A stretch of DNA of 64,000 nucleotides from Amycolatopsis deserti (GCF_014653945.1 NZ_BNAU01000011.1:62001-126000), one strand, 5' to 3'; positions 50,144 through 60,087 are shown, counted from the first letter of the stretch. Numbers and translations: made by a program. The notes: generated from the sequence alone by a model not told the origin.

Positions 50144-51217
50144 GTGAGCGAGCCGTTGCGGGCCGGGATCATCGGCGCCGGGTTCATCGGAGCCGTGCAC
50201 GCCCGCGCGGTGCGCACGCTGGGCCAGGACCTGGCCGCGGTGGCCGCGTCCACGCCCGCGCGTTCCCGCGCGGCGGCGGCGGAGCTGGGCGCGCGGACGG
50301 CGGTGGACAGCGCGGAGGAGCTGGCCGCCGCGCCGGACATCGACGTCGTGCACATCTGCACCCCGAACGCCCTGCACGCGCCGCTGACCCGCATCGCGCT
50401 GGAGTCGGGCAAGCACGTCGTCCTGGAGAAGCCGGTCGGCACGAACAGCGCGGAGGTCGCCGACCTCGTCCGGCGGTGGCGCGACTCCGACCGCGTGGTC
50501 GCCGTGCCGTTCGCCTACCGCTTCTACCCGGTGGTGCGCGAGGTGCGGGAGCGGGTGCGCGGCCGGCGGATCCGGCTGATCCACGGCGCCTACCTGCAGG
50601 ACTGGCTCTCCCGCGACAGCGACACGAACTGGCGCGTGCGGTCGGAGCTGGGCGGGCCGTCGCGCGCGTTCGGCGACATCGGGGTGCACTGGTGCGATCT
50701 GGCGGAGTTCGTCACGGGGCAGCGGATCGCGCGGGTGCACGCGGTGCTGCCGCGGGTCGTGCCGGTGCGGGCGGGCACCGAGGTGGACACCGAGGACGCG
50801 GCGCTGCTGCAGTTCGAGACCGAGCAGGGCGTGTTCGGCTCGGCGGTGATCAGCCAGATCTCGCCGGGACGGCGCAACCAGCTGCAGCTGCGGATCGACA
50901 CGCCCGAGACCGAGTACGCGTTCGACCAGCAGGAGCCGGAGATCCTGTGGATGGGCGGGCGCGACGAGACGCGGATCCTGCACCGCGGCGACCCCGCCCT
51001 CGGCCCCGACGCGACCTCCCGCAACCTCGTCCCGGCCGGCCACCCGCAGGGCTACCTGGACTCCTTCACCGGCTTCATCGCCGACACCTACGCCACGATC
51101 CGCGGCGAGAAGCCCGAGGGCCTGCCGACGCTGGCCGACGGAGCCCGCGCCACGGCGATCACCGAGGCGGTCCTGAGCTCCGCCACCCGCCGCGACTGGG
51201 TGGAGGTCCAGGCCTGA
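50144..51217 (+). CDS. Gfo/Idh/MocA family NAD(P)-dependent oxidoreductase
   Basis: A 357-residue dehydrogenase: Rossmann motif GIIGAGFIGAVHARAV (about 8-23) and the EKPVG motif (about 95) with the C-terminal alpha/beta substrate domain. Members oxidise or epimerise sugars and inositols. GTG 50144 follows AGGGGGAGAA. It precedes the GH116 glycosidase on the same strand, so it may process the released sugar. Confidence 0.92.
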   Translation: MSEPLRAGIIGAGFIGAVHARAVRTLGQDLAAVAASTPARSRAAAAELGARTAVDSAEELAAAPDIDVVHICTPNALHAPLTRIALESGKHVVLEKPVGTNSAEVADLVRRWRDSDRVVAVPFAYRFYPVVREVRERVRGRRIRLIHGAYLQDWLSRDSDTNWRVRSELGGPSRAFGDIGVHWCDLAEFVTGQRIARVHAVLPRVVPVRAGTEVDTEDAALLQFETEQGVFGSAVISQISPGRRNQLQLRIDTPETEYAFDQQEPEILWMGGRDETRILHRGDPALGPDATSRNLVPAGHPQGYLDSFTGFIADTYATIRGEKPEGLPTLADGARATAITEAVLSSATRRDWVEVQA

Positions 51218-51227
51218 GCGACGAACC

Positions 51228-51271
51228 TTGACATCCGCTCGTCGTCCGCGAAGATGAAACGCGTATTTCAT
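51228..51271 (+). promoter_or_regulatory. Promoter and palindromic operator before GH116
   Basis: TTGACA (51228-51233), 17 nt, AAGATG, overlapped by the palindrome ATGAAA-CGCGTA-TTTCAT (51254-51271). The layout indicates repression by a sugar-responsive LacI- or ROK-type protein. Confidence 0.6.
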
Positions 51272-51289
51272 TGAGCGGACGAGGTGGGT

Positions 51290-53821
51290 ATGACGAGCGA
51301 CTCGGGCAACTGGCCTGTTCTCCGGTCGTATCCGGAGAACAGGCTGCGGCGAATCACGATGCCGCTCGGCGGCATCGGAACCGGCACTGTCGGTCTCGGT
51401 GGACGTGGCGACCTCCGCGACTGGGAGATCATGAACCGGCCGGCCAAGGGCTTCACGCCGGAGCGGGCGTTCTTCGCGGTACGCGTTGCCGAGCAGGACG
51501 GTTCGTCGCTGCTGCGGGCAGCGGAAGGGCGGATCGATCCCGGCGACTACGAGGGACGATACGGATCGCTCGTGCCCGGCAGCGGCCTTCCTCGCTTTCG
51601 TCACGCGACCTTCGATGCGGCGTACCCGCTCGCTCAGGTCACGTTGTCGGATCCTGGGTTCCCGGTCTGGGTGAGGTTGGAGGCGTTCAACCCGTTCGTG
51701 CCAGTGGACGCGGACTTCAGCGGCATACCGGTGGCGGTACTCCGCTATGTGGTGTCGAACTCCGATGACCGCCCGCGGCTGGTGACACTGTGCGGGAGCA
51801 TGCCCAATCTGGTGGGTCAGAACACCGACGGCGCCCTGGTCGAGGGAGGTTTCAACACTCGTCAGGCGGTGGGCGACCTGATCGGTGTACAGTGCTCGGG
51901 AAGTCCGGAGCACTGCGATGCCGAACGCTGGGGAACGATGGCAATCGCCGCGATGACCTCGCCAGGGGACGACGTCACCGCGCGGACGAACTGGATCGCG
52001 CGGGGCGTCGGCGACGACCTGCTCGATTTCTGGGACGATCTGGCCGCGGACGGCAGGCTCGACGAGCGGGCGAGCGATCGACGGGATCCCGTTGGCTCCG
52101 TGGCGGTCACGCGATGGCTGGGACCAGGGGAGTCGACGACCTTCCCGTTCCTCATCACCTGGCACTTTCCGCACAGGCGAGCATGGGTCGACGAGGAACT
52201 GCTGCCGGGGAACGAGCGGACGCCGGAGATCGTCGGCAACCACTACACCGGTCTTTGGTCGGACGCGTGGGCGGTCGCGGCCGACGTGGCCGAGAGGTAC
52301 GACGAACTCGAGTCGCGGACAGTGGAATTCGTGCGGGCCTTCTGTTCGTCCGACCTGCCGGGGCCGGTCAAGGAGGCGGCGCTGTTCAACCTCAGCACGC
52401 TGCGCAGCCAAACCTGTTTTCGTACCGGTGATGGCCGCTTCTACGGCTGGGAGGGGTGCAACGACCGGTCCGGCAGCTGTTTCGGAAGCTGTACCCACGT
52501 CTGGAACTACGAGCCGGCGACCGCGCACCTTTTCGGGTCTCTCGCGAGGGCGATGCGCGAGGTGGAGTTCGCCCACGCGACCGACTCGGACGGGCGGATG
52601 AGCTTCCGGGTGATGCTTCCCCTGGATCGTGCGCAGGAGTGGGCTTTCGCGGCGGCCGACGGACAGCTGGGTTGCCTGGTCAAGCTGTACCGCGAATGGA
52701 CGTTGTCGGGGGACGACCGGCTGCTGAGTGCTTTGTGGCCCACCGCCCGCCGCGCGCTGGAGTTCTGCTGGATCCCGGGCGGCTGGGACGCCGATCGCGA
52801 CGGGGTGCTCGAAGGGTGCCAGCACAACACGATGGATGTCGAGTACTACGGCCCGAACCCGCAGATGGGCGGCTGGTATCTGGCGGCGCTACGGGCGGCG
52901 GAGGAGATGGCTCGGCATCTCGGTGAAGACGCCTTCGCCGAGACATGTGGATCGTTGTTCCGAAGCGGCTCGACGTGGATCGACGACAACCTCTTCACCG
53001 GTTCCTACTACCGCCAGCTCGTGCGGCCGGTGGCTCCTGGCGAGCCGGTGGCGGCCGGCCTGCTCTGGCCCCTGCTACCCATCGACCCCGGCGCACCCGA
53101 CTACCAGCTCGGCGACGGTTGCCTGCTCGATCAGATGGTCGGGCAGGTGTTGGCGCACCAGACCGGGCTCGGCCACCTTCTCGATCCCGACCACATCCGA
53201 ACGACCCTGGAATCCGTCCTGCGCCTCAACCGCCGAGCCGGACTCGACGCGCATTTCAACCCAATGCGTAGTTACGCGCTCGGGGACGAGAACGCTTTGA
53301 TCATGTGCAGTTACGACGAGGGGGAGCGGCCCCGTCGGCCGTTTCCCTACTACGCCGAGGTGATGACCGGCGCCGAGTACACCGCCGCGGCCGCGCTCGC
53401 CTACGAGGGTCGGGTGGACGACGCGGTGCGGATCGTCCAGGACGTGCGCGACAGGTACGACGGGTTCAAACGCAATCCGTTCGACGAAGCCGAAGCGGGA
53501 CACCATTACGTCCGGGCACTGGCGAGCTGGGGTGTTTCGCTGGCAGTCACGGGATTCCGCTACAGCAGACGCTCCGCCACCCTGTGGTTGAGAGGGAAAA
53601 AGGGCGCGAGGGATTTCTGGTCCACAGGCGACGCCTGGGGAACGGCATATCAGCATCTCGGTGACGGGGCTGCTCAGGTGCGTGTCGAGGTGCACGGGGG
53701 CTCGCTCGAGCTTCTCGTCGTCGAACTGGCAGGGTTGGGGACATGCCGTCGTGCGGATGCGGCGTCGACCGCCTCGGTTTCGGCTGGACAGTCCGTCCTG
53801 CTGTACGGCGAGGGGCATTGA
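51290..53821 (+). CDS. GH116 family glycosidase (GBA2-like beta-glucosidase)
   Basis: An 843-residue protein without a signal peptide: N-terminal beta-domain (ENRLRRITMPLGGIGTGTVG, RGDLRDWEIMNRPAKGF) and a C-terminal (alpha/alpha)6 barrel. GWEGCNDRSGSC ... CTHVWNYEPA is the region that carries the nucleophile in GH116, and the Asp of LLDQMVGQVLA matches the acid/base of GBA2. Cleaves beta-glucosides or glucosylceramides in family members. Codon third positions are visibly more A/T-rich than neighbours, suggesting transfer. Confidence 0.88.
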   Translation: MTSDSGNWPVLRSYPENRLRRITMPLGGIGTGTVGLGGRGDLRDWEIMNRPAKGFTPERAFFAVRVAEQDGSSLLRAAEGRIDPGDYEGRYGSLVPGSGLPRFRHATFDAAYPLAQVTLSDPGFPVWVRLEAFNPFVPVDADFSGIPVAVLRYVVSNSDDRPRLVTLCGSMPNLVGQNTDGALVEGGFNTRQAVGDLIGVQCSGSPEHCDAERWGTMAIAAMTSPGDDVTARTNWIARGVGDDLLDFWDDLAADGRLDERASDRRDPVGSVAVTRWLGPGESTTFPFLITWHFPHRRAWVDEELLPGNERTPEIVGNHYTGLWSDAWAVAADVAERYDELESRTVEFVRAFCSSDLPGPVKEAALFNLSTLRSQTCFRTGDGRFYGWEGCNDRSGSCFGSCTHVWNYEPATAHLFGSLARAMREVEFAHATDSDGRMSFRVMLPLDRAQEWAFAAADGQLGCLVKLYREWTLSGDDRLLSALWPTARRALEFCWIPGGWDADRDGVLEGCQHNTMDVEYYGPNPQMGGWYLAALRAAEEMARHLGEDAFAETCGSLFRSGSTWIDDNLFTGSYYRQLVRPVAPGEPVAAGLLWPLLPIDPGAPDYQLGDGCLLDQMVGQVLAHQTGLGHLLDPDHIRTTLESVLRLNRRAGLDAHFNPMRSYALGDENALIMCSYDEGERPRRPFPYYAEVMTGAEYTAAAALAYEGRVDDAVRIVQDVRDRYDGFKRNPFDEAEAGHHYVRALASWGVSLAVTGFRYSRRSATLWLRGKKGARDFWSTGDAWGTAYQHLGDGAAQVRVEVHGGSLELLVVELAGLGTCRRADAASTASVSAGQSVLLYGEGH

Positions 53822-53827
53822 CGGCGG

Positions 53828-55597
53828 TCACTGACCCGGGCACGGCACATACGTGAAGCGAGGATCCCCGTCGAGGGCTGCCCGCAAGTCCGGGAACCTG
53901 TCGCTGCGCAAGTACACCACCACCCAGTTCTGTTGTCCGTCCCGCCGGAACGTGGCGGTCCGATAGCTTCCGTTCTCGACCCAGTGCCGGAAAGCTCCGG
54001 CGTAGCGAGCATCGACGGCACAGGGCTGACTCGTCGCGTATCCGCGGCCCGTGACGATCACGAGCGACGGCCTCCGTTCGTTCACCACGTATTCCCAGTC
54101 GTTCGAGATGTGCCCGGCGACGTGAATCGGGTTGTCCTTCGTCCCCTGCCGGCCGATGTGCTCGTCGGTCAGGCCGAGGGCGTCCACGACGACGATCTCC
54201 GGGCCGGCGTTGTACGAGATCGCTCCGTTGGCCACGGTGCTGATCACGGTCCCCGGTTCGAGCCGAGCGTGGAACCAGTCGCCGATTTCGGCGAGAGCGG
54301 CCGTGTAGCGACCGCCGGTGTGGATGAGGGGCGCCATTCTCGGCGCCATGACGCTGATCAGCAACGACATCAGGCAGAGTGTCGCGGTGACGAGTGGTAG
54401 GCCGCGGTGCGCGTCCTGGTGAGTCGGCCTGACCTCCAAGTCTTGCCGGTCGGTGGCGCGTCCGGCGAGGACGATGCCCGTCGCCGACGCGGTGGCTGTC
54501 GCCAACAGGGGTGGCACTGGTGCGAAGAAGCGCCATGCCGCCATGTAGTCGCCGCCCACGTATACGACGAACAAGGTGTAGGCGACCGCGATGGTGAACA
54601 GCAGCCACACCGCGTGGCGGGCCGGCTTCGAGGAAGCGGCAGGTCCGGCCTTCCCGTGCAGTGCCAGCACTGTCGCGCCCGCGACAGCGACGAGCAGGAG
54701 TCCGTGATGCGCGAGCCCGAAGTCGGCGAAGTACTTGAGCCCCTCGCTCAGCTGCCATCCGAGGGCGCCGCCCGACTTCGCGGCCAGCGTGTTCGGCAGC
54801 AGGTGTCCGTAATAGAGGAGTCGCCAGACCGTCCAGGGCACGGCCAGTACGAGTACTCCGGCCGTGTAGAGGACGACGGGGCGCGGTCGCGAAACCCTGT
54901 CGCCCCGGCCGGCCAGCAGCGAGCCCAGGACCACTACGGCCACCAGTGCGCCATCCGGCCTCGTCATCGTGCCGAGCGCGGCCAGGACGCCTGCCGTGAA
55001 GTGGTGATCAGTGAACACGGCGAAGCAGGTCGCGAGCACGAGCAACGTGAAGAGCGAGCTTTCCATTCCGGAGCTGGCGTAGGCGGCGAGGCTGCCGGCG
55101 ACCGCGGTGAGCGCGGCGGCCAACAGCCCGAACCGTCCGACCTCGGCGCGGCTCTTCGAACCGGCGGAGGCGACGATCCGATTCGTGAGGAGGTAGGCCA
55201 GCACGACGCAGCCGACAGTGCAGGCCATGCCGAGCGCGATGGAGACGGCCATGATCCCCCGGCCGGCGATCGCCTGCGGAATCGCGACAACCACGGTCCA
55301 CAGGAAGTTCGAGTACCCCTCGACCCGTTCGCCGGGGTTGAACACCAGGCCGCGACCTTCGGCGAGGTTGAGGGCATAGCGGTAGGTGATGAACGCGTCC
55401 TCGGTGACGGTGTAGAAGAGCATCTGATGTGCGAGTGACACCGCCACGGTGGTGCCGAGGCCTGCTGCTCGCCACCTTGTTGAGGTGGGGAAGCGAGGCC
55501 AGCCGAGAATCAAGACGATGGCCATCGCCGCCCAGCTGATGAAGACGGCCGCAGTGAGCCACTCCGTCAGGTCCGGTCGCTGGTCGAGAACGATCAC
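53828..55597 (-). CDS. GT-C type membrane glycosyltransferase (AftB/mannosyltransferase-like)
   Basis: A 589-residue protein with about eleven transmembrane helices. The first loop has the catalytic-type acid [20 protein letters not shown] followed by [16 protein letters not shown], a pattern of mycobacterial AftB-type arabinofuranosyl- and related polyprenyl-sugar-dependent transferases. A soluble C-terminal domain follows. GTG 55597 with AGGGGG upstream; earlier codons lack a hydrophobic segment. Base composition resembles the adjacent GH116 gene. Confidence 0.82.
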   Translation of the reverse strand: MIVLDQRPDLTEWLTAAVFISWAAMAIVLILGWPRFPTSTRWRAAGLGTTVAVSLAHQMLFYTVTEDAFITYRYALNLAEGRGLVFNPGERVEGYSNFLWTVVVAIPQAIAGRGIMAVSIALGMACTVGCVVLAYLLTNRIVASAGSKSRAEVGRFGLLAAALTAVAGSLAAYASSGMESSLFTLLVLATCFAVFTDHHFTAGVLAALGTMTRPDGALVAVVVLGSLLAGRGDRVSRPRPVVLYTAGVLVLAVPWTVWRLLYYGHLLPNTLAAKSGGALGWQLSEGLKYFADFGLAHHGLLLVAVAGATVLALHGKAGPAASSKPARHAVWLLFTIAVAYTLFVVYVGGDYMAAWRFFAPVPPLLATATASATGIVLAGRATDRQDLEVRPTHQDAHRGLPLVTATLCLMSLLISVMAPRMAPLIHTGGRYTAALAEIGDWFHARLEPGTVISTVANGAISYNAGPEIVVVDALGLTDEHIGRQGTKDNPIHVAGHISNDWEYVVNERRPSLVIVTGRGYATSQPCAVDARYAGAFRHWVENGSYRTATFRRDGQQNWVVVYLRSDRFPDLRAALDGDPRFTYVPCPGQ

Positions 55598-55748
55598 GAG
55601 GCCCCCTGCCACCTGTGGCGCACTGACGTAGTCGGAGATTGGCAGAGTCGAGGCGGCAGGGTGACGGGGCGAGTTCAACCGGCCAAGCCGACACCCTTGT
55701 GCTGATTCCAGGTAAATCTCTGCGCGTGGGCGGCTGATCGGGCGACAT

Positions 55749-55770
55749 TTCACGCCGATGTCGGCGTGAA
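55749..55770. promoter_or_regulatory. 22-bp perfect palindrome, ROK operator candidate
   Basis: Arms TTCACGCCGA/TCGGCGTGAA around TG, between the GT-C gene and the ROK gene, 17 bp upstream of the ROK GTG. A TATTTT (55776-55781) follows, placing the GTG about where a leaderless transcript would begin. Confidence 0.7.
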
Positions 55771-55787
55771 TCCGCTATTTTGAACTG

Positions 55788-57044
55788 GTGACCGCAACCA
55801 TCCCGTCCGACCAGCTCGACGATCTGGTCCTGGTGCTCGACCTGGTGCGCTCCGGCGCCGCGCGGACCCGGCCGGAGCTGGGCAGGCGGTCGGGGCTCGG
55901 GCGGACCGTCATCAGCCAGCGCGTCGGCCACCTGATGCGCGCCGGGCTGCTCGAAGACGGCGAGCTGGGCCCCTCCAGCGGCGGGCGCGCGCCGCGGGAG
56001 CTGCGGTTCCGCTCCGGCGCCGGGGTGATCCTCACCGCCGAGCTGGGCGCCACCAGCATCAGCGCCGGGCTCACCGACCTCGCCGGGACCCTGCTCGCGC
56101 AGCGCACCGAGCCCTCCGACGTCGCCCGCGGGCCGGAACCCGTGCTCGCCCAGGTCGGCGCGCTCTTCGACGACCTGCTGGCCGCCCGGCCGGACGCGCA
56201 GGTGTGGGGTGTGGGCATCGGGCTTCCGGGGCCGGTCGAGTTCGCCACCGGGCGGCCCAGCGCCCCGCCGATCATGCCCGGCTGGGACGGCTACCCGGTG
56301 CGCGACCACTTCGCCCGGCGGCACAACGCGCCGGTGTGGGTGGACAACGAGGTCAACGCGATGACGCTCGGCGAGTTCCGGGCCGGCGCGGCGGCCGGGG
56401 TGCGCGACTACCTCTACGTCAAGATCGGCACCGGGATCGGCGCCGGGCTCATCTCCGGCGGCCACCTGCACCGCGGCAGCCAGGGCTGCGCCGGCGACAT
56501 CGGGCACACGGCGGCCCGCACCGACACGACGGTCGTGTGCCGCTGCGGCAACGTCGGCTGCCTGGAAGCGCTTGCCGGGGGCGCGGCGCTGGCCCGCGAC
56601 GGCGAGACGGCGGCGAAGGAGGGCGCCAGCCCGATCTTGGCCGAGCGGCTCGCCGGCAACGGTGTGGTCACCGCGGAGGACGTGGCGTGGGCGGCGCAGA
56701 ACGGCGACCGGGCGGCGCTGGAGCTGATCCAGCGCGCGGGACGGCTGATCGGCGACCAGCTCGCGATGCTGGTGAGTTTCTTCAACCCGTCGCTGCTGCT
56801 GATCGGCGGCGGCGTGGCCGGTGCGGGCGACCACCTGCTCGCCACGATCCGCGAGGTGATCTACGGCAGGTCCCTGCCCCTGGCGACGCGGGACCTGCGC
56901 ATCGTGCGCTCCTCGCTGGGCGACCAGGCGGGCGTGGTGGGCGCGGCGTTCATGGTGCTGGACGAGCTGTTCACGCGCGACCGCCTGGCGAGGTGGATCG
57001 ACGCCGGCACCCCGGCGGGGCTGCCGGACCTGACGGCGGCCTGA
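55788..57044 (+). CDS. ROK family transcriptional repressor
   Basis: A 418-residue regulator: N-terminal winged helix (TRPELGRRSGLGRTVISQRV, about 28-47), ROK domain with GIGLPGPVEF, DNEVNAMTLGEF, the ATP-like GTGIGAGLISGG, the zinc-site CRCGNVGCLEA and GGGVAGAGDHLL. Probably controls the sugar locus (GH116, GT-C) in response to a sugar. GTG start with no ribosome-binding site. Confidence 0.92.
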   Translation: MTATIPSDQLDDLVLVLDLVRSGAARTRPELGRRSGLGRTVISQRVGHLMRAGLLEDGELGPSSGGRAPRELRFRSGAGVILTAELGATSISAGLTDLAGTLLAQRTEPSDVARGPEPVLAQVGALFDDLLAARPDAQVWGVGIGLPGPVEFATGRPSAPPIMPGWDGYPVRDHFARRHNAPVWVDNEVNAMTLGEFRAGAAAGVRDYLYVKIGTGIGAGLISGGHLHRGSQGCAGDIGHTAARTDTTVVCRCGNVGCLEALAGGAALARDGETAAKEGASPILAERLAGNGVVTAEDVAWAAQNGDRAALELIQRAGRLIGDQLAMLVSFFNPSLLLIGGGVAGAGDHLLATIREVIYGRSLPLATRDLRIVRSSLGDQAGVVGAAFMVLDELFTRDRLARWIDAGTPAGLPDLTAA

Positions 57045-57050
57045 ACACGG

Positions 57051-57087
57051 CAACGGGCCGGTCCCCCAGTGGGGAACCGGCCCGTTG
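57051..57087. terminator. Bidirectional hairpin between ROK and cold-shock genes
   Basis: CAACGGGCCGGT ... ACCGGCCCGTTG with CCCC/GGGG extending the stem around CAGT; a single unpaired A. Serves both convergent genes. Confidence 0.85.
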
Positions 57088-57102
57088 AACCGTCGCGAGG
57101 AC

Positions 57103-57303
57103 TCAGACGATGCTGACGCGGCTCGCCTGGGGGCCCTTGGCGCCCTGCGTGATCTCGAAGGTCACCTGCTGGTTCTCTTCAAGGCTGCGGAAGCCGTTGC
57201 CGTCGATCTCCGAGTAGTGGACGAAGACGTCCGGTCCGCTCTCCTGCGCGATGAAGCCGAAGCCCTTTTCGGCGTTGAACCATTTGACGGTGCCCTGTGC
57301 CAT
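57103..57303 (-). CDS. cspA: Cold shock protein (CspA family)
   Basis: A 66-residue single cold-shock domain with RNP1 KGFGFI (13-18) and RNP2 VFVHY (26-30). An RNA chaperone that melts mRNA structure at low temperature or on stress. Next upstream on the same strand are a small coupled protein and a desaturase, together suggesting a cold/membrane-adaptation group. Confidence 0.97.
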   Translation of the reverse strand: MAQGTVKWFNAEKGFGFIAQESGPDVFVHYSEIDGNGFRSLEENQQVTFEITQGAKGPQASRVSIV

Positions 57304-57332
57304 GTGTTTCTCCTTGATATTTTCTCTAACAA

Positions 57333-57536
57333 TCAGAGCGCGGAAGCCGCGCCCTTCGTGGTCAGCCCGAGCATGGCGAGCAGCTCGCGGCAGTCGTGGA
57401 CGTCCAGCGCGTGGTCGGCGACCGTGCGCGCCGCACGGTGGTTGGCGATCGCCTCGTCCTCGGCCATCCGGGCGCGTGCCTCGGCGATCGGGCCGCTTTC
57501 GGGACGCGGCGGGGAAGCGTGGCGAGCCCAGGTCAT
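57333..57536 (-). CDS. Small conserved protein coupled to desaturase (67 aa)
   Basis: A 67-residue protein with [20 protein letters not shown], then [19 protein letters not shown], a small helical family seen in other actinomycetes near stress genes (recognition from memory). Its ATG overlaps the desaturase stop (ATGA). Function unknown. Confidence 0.7.
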   Translation of the reverse strand: MTWARHASPPRPESGPIAEARARMAEDEAIANHRAARTVADHALDVHDCRELLAMLGLTTKGAASAL

Positions 57537-58498
57537 GACGATCCCTTCGGTGGTGCGGATTTCACGGCCAGCCGTGCCAGCCGCTGCTCGGTGGGCCAGC
57601 GCACCTGCCAGGCCCAGCCGAGACGTTCGAACGCCCAGATCACCCGGGCGGACACGTCGATCTGGCCACGCCGCACGCCGTGGCGGGCGCAGGTCGGATC
57701 GGCGTGGTGGGAGTTGTGCCACGACTCGCCCATCGACAGGATCGCCAGCGGCCAGAAGTTGGCCGAGCGGTCCCGGCTGGCGAACGGGCGGTCACCGATC
57801 ATGTGGCAGATCGAGTTCACCGACCAGGTCACGTGGTGCTGGAACGCGACCCGTGCGAGCCCGGCCCACAGGAACCCGGTCAGCGCGCCCCACCACGACA
57901 TCGTCGCCAGCCCGCCGATCAGCGCCGGCAGCAGCACCGACAACGAGACCCACAGCGGGAACAACCGGTCCACCGCGCGGATGTCGGGATCAGCGGCCAG
58001 ATCCGGCGCGAATCGCTCCACATTGGTCCGGTCGCGGCCGAACAGCCACCCCATGTGGGCGTGCCAGAAACCCTTGGCCAGCGCGGCCGGCGAGGTGCCG
58101 AACAGCCACGGCGAGTGCGGATCGCCCGCACGGTCGGAAAACGCGTGGTGGCGACGGTGGTCGGCCACCCACCCGATCACCGGTCCCTGCGCGGCCATGC
58201 TCCCCGCGATCGCCAGCGCGATCCGAAGTGGACGGTTCGCGCGGAAGGCGCCGTGGGTGAAGTAGCGGTGGTAGCCGATCGTGATGCCCAAAGTGGACAC
58301 CGTGTAGAACGCGGCGGCCACGGCGAGGTCGAGCCAGCTCAGTCCCCAGCCCCAGAGCAGGGGAACGGCGGCGATCAGCGCGGCGAAGGGGATGATCAGG
58401 AACGCGCGGATGACCACCATCTCGGTCATCGACGCTGGTTCCGACAGCAGAGGCTTGGGAGTCTTCCGGTCCGGGACGACGGAAGTCGAAGAGGTCAA
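57533..58498 (-). CDS. Acyl-CoA (stearoyl/delta-9 type) desaturase
   Basis: A 321-residue membrane di-iron desaturase with four membrane helices and the three His boxes HRYFTH, HRRHH and HNSHH. Introduces a double bond into membrane fatty acyl chains. A TTG start at 58498 gives the family length; an internal ATG (58429) would cut the N-terminal cytoplasmic segment. Translationally coupled to the small protein downstream. Confidence 0.9.
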   Translation of the reverse strand: MTSSTSVVPDRKTPKPLLSEPASMTEMVVIRAFLIIPFAALIAAVPLLWGWGLSWLDLAVAAAFYTVSTLGITIGYHRYFTHGAFRANRPLRIALAIAGSMAAQGPVIGWVADHRRHHAFSDRAGDPHSPWLFGTSPAALAKGFWHAHMGWLFGRDRTNVERFAPDLAADPDIRAVDRLFPLWVSLSVLLPALIGGLATMSWWGALTGFLWAGLARVAFQHHVTWSVNSICHMIGDRPFASRDRSANFWPLAILSMGESWHNSHHADPTCARHGVRRGQIDVSARVIWAFERLGWAWQVRWPTEQRLARLAVKSAPPKGSS

Positions 58499-58650
58499 AA
58501 AGGAACTTCTCTCGTGGAGGATCAACCACGATGGGCCAACCGAAGGGAACGAAACCGGCCCGGTGCCAGCCTGCGAGAATCTCCCGACAAGAACGACTCT
58601 ACCGCATCGGATCGCCTCCGTCACGGTCACCGCGTGGGAAACTGCGGTTC

Positions 58651-59745
58651 ATGATCATCACCGCGGTGGTCGCGCTGCTGGCCTGGCTGTGGCTGGCGGC
58701 GACCGGCTTCTGGCGCACTGACCAGCGGTTACCGCCCCGCCGCGAGCCCGTCGCGTGGCCGTCGGTGGCGGTCGTGGTACCCGCGCGCGACGAGGCCGCG
58801 ATCCTGCCGGAAACACTCCCGGCACTGCTCGCCCAGCGCTACCCGGGACCACTCCGGACGATCCTCGTCGACGACGGCAGCGGCGACGGCACCGGCGATC
58901 TCGCCCGCGCCCTGGGCGGCGCGCGGCTCATCGTCACCACACCGGGTGACCGCCCGCCCGGATGGACCGGCAAGCTGTGGGCACTCGCGCACGGCGTCAC
59001 CGAGGCCGGCGAGGTCGACTTCCTGTTGTTCACCGACGCCGACATCGCCCACGGCCCGGACTCGGTCACCGCGCTGGTCGCCTCCGCCGACGGCCGCGAT
59101 CTCGTGTCCCAGATGGCCCGCCTGCGCACCGGCACCCGCTGGGAGCGGCTGATCGTTCCCGCGTTCGTGTACTTCTTCGCGATGCTCTACCCGTTCCGGC
59201 GCGTCAACGGCCCCGGCCGCACCGCCGCGGCGGCCGGAGGCTGCTGCCTCGTGCGGCGCACGGCGCTCGAGCGGGCCGGGGGAGTGGCGGCGATCAAGGA
59301 CGCGCTGATCGACGACGTCGCCCTCGGCCGTGCCATCAAGCGCGCCGGGGGCCGCATCTGGCTCGGATTGGCCGACGACGTGCGCAGCGTCCGCCCGTAC
59401 CCCACGCTGCGCTCGCTGTGGGACATGATCGCGCGCAGTGCCTACACCCAGCTGCGGCATTCCCCGCTGCTCCTCGCCGGCACCGTGCTGGGCCTGGCGC
59501 TGGTGTTCCTCGCGCCGCCGGTGCTGACCTTCGCGGCCACCGGCGCCGCCCGGGCCCTCGCGCTCGCGGCGTGGCTGCTGATGACGGCGACGTTCGTCCC
59601 GATGCTGCGCTATTACCGGCAGCCCTGGCCGGCCGCGCTGCTGCTGCCCGTCACCGCGACGCTGTACCTGCTGATGACCGTCGATTCGGCGGTGCGGCAC
59701 TGGCGCGGGCGCGGCGCGACCTGGAAGGGGCGCAGCTACGGGTGA
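58651..59745 (+). CDS. hpnB: Glycosyltransferase family 2, HpnB-like (hopene-associated)
   Basis: A 364-residue GT2 enzyme with an N-terminal membrane helix, the nucleotide-binding PARDEA and VDDGSGDGT, the DXD-like FTDADIAHGPDS, an acceptor-site DDVALGRAIKRAGG, and three C-terminal helices. This arrangement is that of HpnB/dolichyl-type hopene-associated transferases. No other hopanoid gene is in the window. Divergent from the desaturase gene. Confidence 0.8.
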   Translation: MIITAVVALLAWLWLAATGFWRTDQRLPPRREPVAWPSVAVVVPARDEAAILPETLPALLAQRYPGPLRTILVDDGSGDGTGDLARALGGARLIVTTPGDRPPGWTGKLWALAHGVTEAGEVDFLLFTDADIAHGPDSVTALVASADGRDLVSQMARLRTGTRWERLIVPAFVYFFAMLYPFRRVNGPGRTAAAAGGCCLVRRTALERAGGVAAIKDALIDDVALGRAIKRAGGRIWLGLADDVRSVRPYPTLRSLWDMIARSAYTQLRHSPLLLAGTVLGLALVFLAPPVLTFAATGAARALALAAWLLMTATFVPMLRYYRQPWPAALLLPVTATLYLLMTVDSAVRHWRGRGATWKGRSYG

Positions 59746-59790
59746 TCGCGGGTACGGTCTGAGGCGGTGACCGGAACGAGGAGTGACGCC

Positions 59791-60033
59791 ATGGCCGACC
59801 AGGACATCATCGCCAACATCGACAAGCTGATCGCCGAGGAGCACGAGCTGCGGTCGCGTTCGGTCGGCGGTGGCCTGAGCGACGAGGACCGGACCCGGAT
59901 GCGTCAGGTCGAGGAGCAGCTGGACCAGTGCTGGGACCTGCTCCGCCAGCGCCGCGCCGCGCGCGAGTTCGGCGAGAACCCGGACGAGGCCAAGGCCCGC
60001 CCGGTCAGCGAGGTCGAGTCCTACCGGCAGTGA
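59791..60033 (+). CDS. DUF2630 family protein
   Basis: An 80-residue helical protein: ADQDIIANIDKLIAEEHELR and VEEQLDQCWDLLRQRRAARE are family hallmarks. Function unknown. GGAG precedes the ATG at 59791. Confidence 0.9.
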   Translation: MADQDIIANIDKLIAEEHELRSRSVGGGLSDEDRTRMRQVEEQLDQCWDLLRQRRAAREFGENPDEAKARPVSEVESYRQ

Positions 60034-60069
60034 CGGGAATACCCGCCCCGCCCGGGCCGTTGTGCCGAC

Positions 60070-60087
60070 TAGTTGAACGCACAACTA
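60070..60087. promoter_or_regulatory. Inverted repeat upstream of the FMN reductase
   Basis: TAGTTG, 6-bp spacer, CAACTA, 20 bp before the start. Typical of MarR/HxlR-type redox-sensing repressors. Confidence 0.55.
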
